From Mesorhizobium sp. M8A.F.Ca.ET.218.01.1.1 (lineage in GTDB: Bacteria; Pseudomonadota; Alphaproteobacteria; Rhizobiales; Rhizobiaceae), in the NCBI RefSeq assembly GCF_004791165.1, contig NZ_SRUZ01000009.1, positions 150,873-214,872 of the forward strand: a stretch of 64,000 nt of DNA. Direction: 5' to 3'. Position numbers and translations under genes: made by a program. Shown here piece after piece: positions 60,881-64,000 of the stretch. Below the pieces are notes generated by a model. The model was not told where the DNA came from. It searched no databases and saw only the letters and a list, made by a program, of their open reading frames with translations. Every line of letters begins with the position of its first letter. The first letter of the stretch is position 1.

Positions 60881-61035
60881 CGCGAAACACCCTTTCAAAA
60901 TGACCTATGAGCCAAAGTAGGGCGCACTTCTTATCACATGTCAATCACAAAAATAGAAAAAGAAGTTGCATTGCTCGGGAATGTCGGGTTGAATACAGCA
61001 TAATATGGACGCTAGATATCACAAATGAGTCACAA

Positions 61036-61758
61036 ATGACAACGAAGGACGAGCAGAGCACGACCGCTTCGGACCGCGTGTACAAGCTTGTCCGTCAGGA
61101 TATCCTTGAGTGCCGCTGGCGGGCCGGACAGCGCCTGAAGATCCGCGATATCGCCGCCGAACTGGGCGTCAGCCCGATGCCGGTCCGTACGGCGTTCCGG
61201 CGCCTAGGCGAAGAGGGTATTCTTATCGTCGAGGAAAACCGATCGGCGCGTGTCCCCTTCGTTTCCCGGCAGAGCTTCAACGAATACCTTGAGATCTCGG
61301 TGAGCCTCGAATGCCTTGCCCTGGAGAGGGCCGCGGGGCGTCTATCGAGTGAAACGATCCAGGCGCTCCGAAGCGAAGCCGAGTGCATGCAGCGCGACAT
61401 CGAGGCTGGCGACACCGTTGGATACGCCCCTCGGTTCAACGGCCTTCTGATGAAGATCTATGTGCGAGGGGAATCTCAAGCGCTCATCGAGATGATCGAA
61501 AGCGTCTGGATCAAGACAGCTCCGCCGGCGCGCGAGGCCTTCGAGGAAAAGGGCATCGTCACGAGACTGAATGCGGCCCTGGTTGCGATCATCGACGCCT
61601 TGGAGGCGGCCGACGCGGCCAGTGCCAAGGAAATTCTGACCTCTGCCCTGCAGTATGCCTGCAAAGGCGTGAACCTGTTCCTTGAAATGGATCAAGATCA
61701 GAAACTGAGACCAAAAGCCAAAAAGAGGATCGAGGAACAATATGTCGAATCCAAGTGA
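61036..61758 (+). CDS. GntR-family regulator (FCD-type effector domain)
   Basis: A 240-residue regulator. Winged helix about 10-75 (LKIRDIAAELGVSPMPVRTAFRRLGEEG) and a helical ligand-binding FCD-like domain about 90-225. ATG 61036 overlaps a four-codon frame (MSHK, 61025-61039), inside an 11-bp tandem repeat at 61019-61040. It overlaps the next SDR gene by 17 bp. It probably controls both the divergent betaine-type operon and its own transcript. Confidence 0.88.
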   Translation: MTTKDEQSTTASDRVYKLVRQDILECRWRAGQRLKIRDIAAELGVSPMPVRTAFRRLGEEGILIVEENRSARVPFVSRQSFNEYLEISVSLECLALERAAGRLSSETIQALRSEAECMQRDIEAGDTVGYAPRFNGLLMKIYVRGESQALIEMIESVWIKTAPPAREAFEEKGIVTRLNAALVAIIDALEAADAASAKEILTSALQYACKGVNLFLEMDQDQKLRPKAKKRIEEQYVESK

Positions 61759-62506
61759 AGCTCCGATTGCGCTGGTCACCGGCGCGTCCCGCGGTATTGG
61801 GCGAGCGACTGCGGAGATGTTGCTCCGGGATGGCTACGATGTGCATGCCACCTACATCAGCGATGCGACAGCGGCAGAGGGCCTGGTTTCGTATGGCGAC
61901 GACTTGGGGCGAAAAGTCACGCTTCACCATTTCGATGCCGGCGCGCGCGAGAGTCAGGACGAGTTGATGCGGCGCCTGCAGGGTGTCCAGCTTCGGGGCA
62001 TCGTCCACAATGCGGGAATCGTCAAATTCGAGCGATTTACTGAATATGACATCTCGATCTGGGACCGCACCTTCGAAGTAAATCTGAATGCAGCGTTGCG
62101 GCTGACTCTTGGACTGCAGAAGCAGATCGTGTCGGGAGGATCGGTGGTTTTGGTAGCCTCCACCGACGCATTCTTCGGCTCCTACGCAAGCATGGCTTAC
62201 GCGGCGTCCAAGGCGGCGATGATCAATCTGGCCAAGAGCCTCGCATGCAATTTCGGTTCCCGAAACATCCGCGCCAACGCCGTTTCGCCGGGATGGATCC
62301 AAACCGACATGACAACTGGGGCGTCCTCAGGGTCAGCGTCAATCACGCCTCTTGGGCGGGACGGAAGGCCGGAGGAGGTCGCTGGCGTGGTCGCATTCCT
62401 CTTGTCCGACAGGGCCAGCTTTGTCTCGGGTACGAGCATCGCTGTCGATGGCGGCTACACCTCCTCCGACGCGATCATGTTGAACGAAGCCAGGGAATTA
62501 GGCTGA
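61742..62506 (+). CDS. Short-chain dehydrogenase/reductase
   Basis: A 254-residue SDR: VTGASRGIGRAT (about 13), HNAGIVKFERF (about 88), VASTDAFFGSY with the catalytic Ser (about 138), the YAASK pair (about 153) and SGTSIAVDGGYTSSD at the end. It starts inside the GntR gene, so it is coupled to it, and is followed by the ProV-type ATPase. It may oxidise a hydroxyl of the imported compound. Confidence 0.88.
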   Translation: MSNPSEAPIALVTGASRGIGRATAEMLLRDGYDVHATYISDATAAEGLVSYGDDLGRKVTLHHFDAGARESQDELMRRLQGVQLRGIVHNAGIVKFERFTEYDISIWDRTFEVNLNAALRLTLGLQKQIVSGGSVVLVASTDAFFGSYASMAYAASKAAMINLAKSLACNFGSRNIRANAVSPGWIQTDMTTGASSGSASITPLGRDGRPEEVAGVVAFLLSDRASFVSGTSIAVDGGYTSSDAIMLNEARELG

Positions 62507-62524
62507 GGATTGTCGGGGATAGCC

Positions 62525-63538
62525 ATGTTGAGTTGCAAGAACCTTTGGAAGATTTACGGACCGGCCAAGGCGCATAGTATCGATCCCGAATTGCCGCTGA
62601 GTGAGAACATCTCCTCTGTGGAGCAGCGCGGCGGTTTCGTCGCGTTGGCCGGCGTCGATCTCTCCGTGGCCAAGGGCGAGATCCTGGTCATCATGGGACT
62701 GTCGGGGTCCGGAAAGTCCACTCTGCTGAGATGCTTGACGCGCCTGGTGGAGCCATCGGAAGGAGCGTTGTGCTTCGAGGGTCAGGACTTACGCGCCGTG
62801 CCTGAAAAGAGCCTGCAACTGCTCCGCCGTACGCACATGAGCATGGTGTTCCAGAATTTTGCGCTGCTTCCCCACCGTACCGTGGTCGGCAATGTGGAGT
62901 TGCCACTGGAGATTCAAGGTGTGCGCGCAGCTGCGCGAAAGCAGAAGGCGCTCGATATGATTGGGCTTGTCGGGTTGTCCGGCAAAGAGGATCATTATCC
63001 TTATGAGCTCTCCGGAGGCCAACAGCAGCGCGTCGGCATTGCTCGCAGCCTCTCAACCAATCCGAGCCTTTGGCTGCTGGACGAGCCCTTTTCAGCGCTC
63101 GATCCACTCATTCGCGAAGAGATGCAGGACGAAATTCTCAGGCTGCAGAAAACGCTCTCCAAGACAGCCGTGTTCGTGACCCATGACTTCAATGAGGCCG
63201 CACGCGTTGGAGATCGCATCGCCCTTTTGCGCAAGGGCCAACTGGTCCAGACCGGCAGCGCGGCGGAACTGATCCTGAATCCTGCGGATTCCTATGTGAG
63301 GGCATTCACCGCGAGCGCGGAACGCAGTCGAATACTGACGGCGGAAAATTTCATGCAGCATGGAGAGCCGGGCGCTTTCGACGTGCAACTCGAGGCTGAG
63401 GTTACACTCCGAAAAGTCGCGGAAACATTTCAGGGCGGGGCCAGCGTGATCGCCTTCGGCAATTCCACGGGCAGAACGGTAGGGTACATGAGACGCCAGG
63501 ATCTGGGCGACGCCCTCACGTCCGCCATGACGGCGTAG
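62525..63538 (+). CDS. Glycine-betaine/proline-type ABC transporter ATP-binding protein (ProV/OpuAA family)
   Basis: A 337-residue ATPase. Walker A GLSGSGKST (about 58), Q-loop VFQNFALLPHRTV (about 110), signature SGGQQQRVGIARSL (about 163), Walker B LWLLDEPFSALDP (about 183), and the switch His in VTHDFNEA (about 220). The C terminus is CBS-like but short. It should drive the double permease at 57912-59933 with the binding protein at 59921. ATG 62525 (MLSCKNLWKIYG) fits the family start. Confidence 0.93.
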   Translation: MLSCKNLWKIYGPAKAHSIDPELPLSENISSVEQRGGFVALAGVDLSVAKGEILVIMGLSGSGKSTLLRCLTRLVEPSEGALCFEGQDLRAVPEKSLQLLRRTHMSMVFQNFALLPHRTVVGNVELPLEIQGVRAAARKQKALDMIGLVGLSGKEDHYPYELSGGQQQRVGIARSLSTNPSLWLLDEPFSALDPLIREEMQDEILRLQKTLSKTAVFVTHDFNEAARVGDRIALLRKGQLVQTGSAAELILNPADSYVRAFTASAERSRILTAENFMQHGEPGAFDVQLEAEVTLRKVAETFQGGASVIAFGNSTGRTVGYMRRQDLGDALTSAMTA

Positions 63539-63574
63539 CTGGCCGGGCGTCGAAATCGAGGTACCAGTTCGACC

Positions 63575-64000
63575 ATGCAAACGAAGATCACCGAGACTGA
63601 AGCGCGTGCGCTCCTGCGCAGCATCAAGGCGCCGCAACTGGACCTGAAGCCGGTCGCAGACCATGTGCTCGAGCACTACGGGCTGGCAGGCGAATGGCAT
63701 CAGCTGGGAGGGGAAAGAGAACAGAACTATCGTCTTGTCACTGCCGCCGGCGAGAGGTTTGTCGTCAAGATCGCATCTCTCGAAGAGGATGAGGAAAGTC
63801 TCATCTTTCAGGCGAAAGCGCTTGAACATATCGAAAGGGTCGATCCGGCGCTCCAGGTCCCGCGAGTGCGCAGGACCCTTGGAAGCGACCTGCTTTCCAG
63901 CATTTCGGATGGAGAGGGTAGAGAACACCGTTTACGCGCTCTCTCGTTCGTCTCCGGTACGACTGTCATGGACCAGTTGGGTCAACGAGGGTTCAAGCTC
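63575..64000 (+). CDS. Hydroxylysine-kinase-like phosphotransferase, N-terminal part, cut by the window edge
   Basis: The open frame from ATG 63575 has no stop before 64000 (142 codons): MQTKITETEARALLRS..., with LGGEREQNYRLV (about 47), RFVVKIAS (about 64) and LRALSFVSGTTVMDQLG (about 121). This is the ATP lobe of the APH/HYKK fold, related to the kinases at 13168 and 29484. In many bacteria this form is fused to, or followed by, a class III phospho-lyase; that would lie beyond the edge. It is 36 bp after the ProV-type gene. Confidence 0.75.
   Translation, partial: MQTKITETEARALLRSIKAPQLDLKPVADHVLEHYGLAGEWHQLGGEREQNYRLVTAAGERFVVKIASLEEDEESLIFQAKALEHIERVDPALQVPRVRRTLGSDLLSSISDGEGREHRLRALSFVSGTTVMDQLGQRGFKL

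Noticed and set aside
1-64000. tRNA, rRNA, CRISPR arrays, phage genes or restriction and defence systems
   Set aside because: I saw no repeat-spacer pattern, no rRNA-like block and no protein of those families; a covariance search for tRNAs was not possible.

Overview
The window reads as chromosomal or island DNA of a Mesorhizobium-like member of the Hyphomicrobiales. This is inferred from the GC-rich composition, the rhizobial catabolic gene content, the homogentisate operon carrying a DUF2783 gene, and IS5/IS427, IS630 and IS91-type elements. I saw no rRNA, tRNA, CRISPR array or replication origin. Almost everything is catabolism of amino compounds: transporters, class III aminotransferase-fold enzymes, flavin oxidoreductases, aldehyde dehydrogenases and their regulators. 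Layout. (1) 1-10983, minus strand: one tightly coupled operon of aminotransferase, PuuC-like ALDH, ThDP enzyme, PotD/PotB/PotC-type importer, FAD monooxygenase and GabD-like ALDH. It resembles polyamine or amine use and runs off the left edge. (2) 11408-18983: an SDR, an IclR regulator and module A (DMGDH-like demethylase, D-2-hydroxyacid dehydrogenase, phospho-lyase of the ETNPPL/PHYKPL type, hydroxylysine-kinase-like kinase). (3) 19574-20432: an IS5-family element. (4) 20459-26375, minus strand: a homogentisate operon (hmgA, FAH-family hydrolase, MBL protein, FAD monooxygenase, DUF2783, maiA). (5) 26537-46337: module B, the most interesting part. It has an APC permease diverging from a second phospho-lyase plus kinase plus SDR; an IS630 element; a minus-strand set folD, purU, etfA, etfB, aminotransferase, HAD and iclR; and a plus-strand set ALDH, DMGDH-like, Tm-1-like and TMADH-like. 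(6) 46503-48458: acetoacetyl-CoA synthetase. (7) 49080-51107: a decayed integrase plus IS91-type transposase pair. (8) 51632-54926: amino-acid ABC importer parts, an MBL protein and a divergent LysR gene. (9) 55242-64000: a glycine-betaine-type ABC importer with a double permease, an agmatinase-family gene, an ALDH, a 40-residue ORF, a GntR regulator, an SDR, a ProV-type ATPase, and the start of a third kinase. How it fits together (inference): in module B two flavin N-demethylases would pass electrons to ETF and methyl groups to tetrahydrofolate. FolD and PurU would carry the one-carbon units towards formate. The exposed primary amino-alcohol would be phosphorylated by the kinase and converted by the phospho-lyase to an aldehyde, which ALDH oxidises. 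A 17-bp motif (GGTTCATTATTRTCACC) at the promoters of the permease, the phospho-lyase and the iclR gene ties the IS-split halves into one regulon. Modules A and B and the right edge each carry a kinase of this type. That points to a family of demethylate-phosphorylate-eliminate pathways whose substrates cannot be read from sequence alone.
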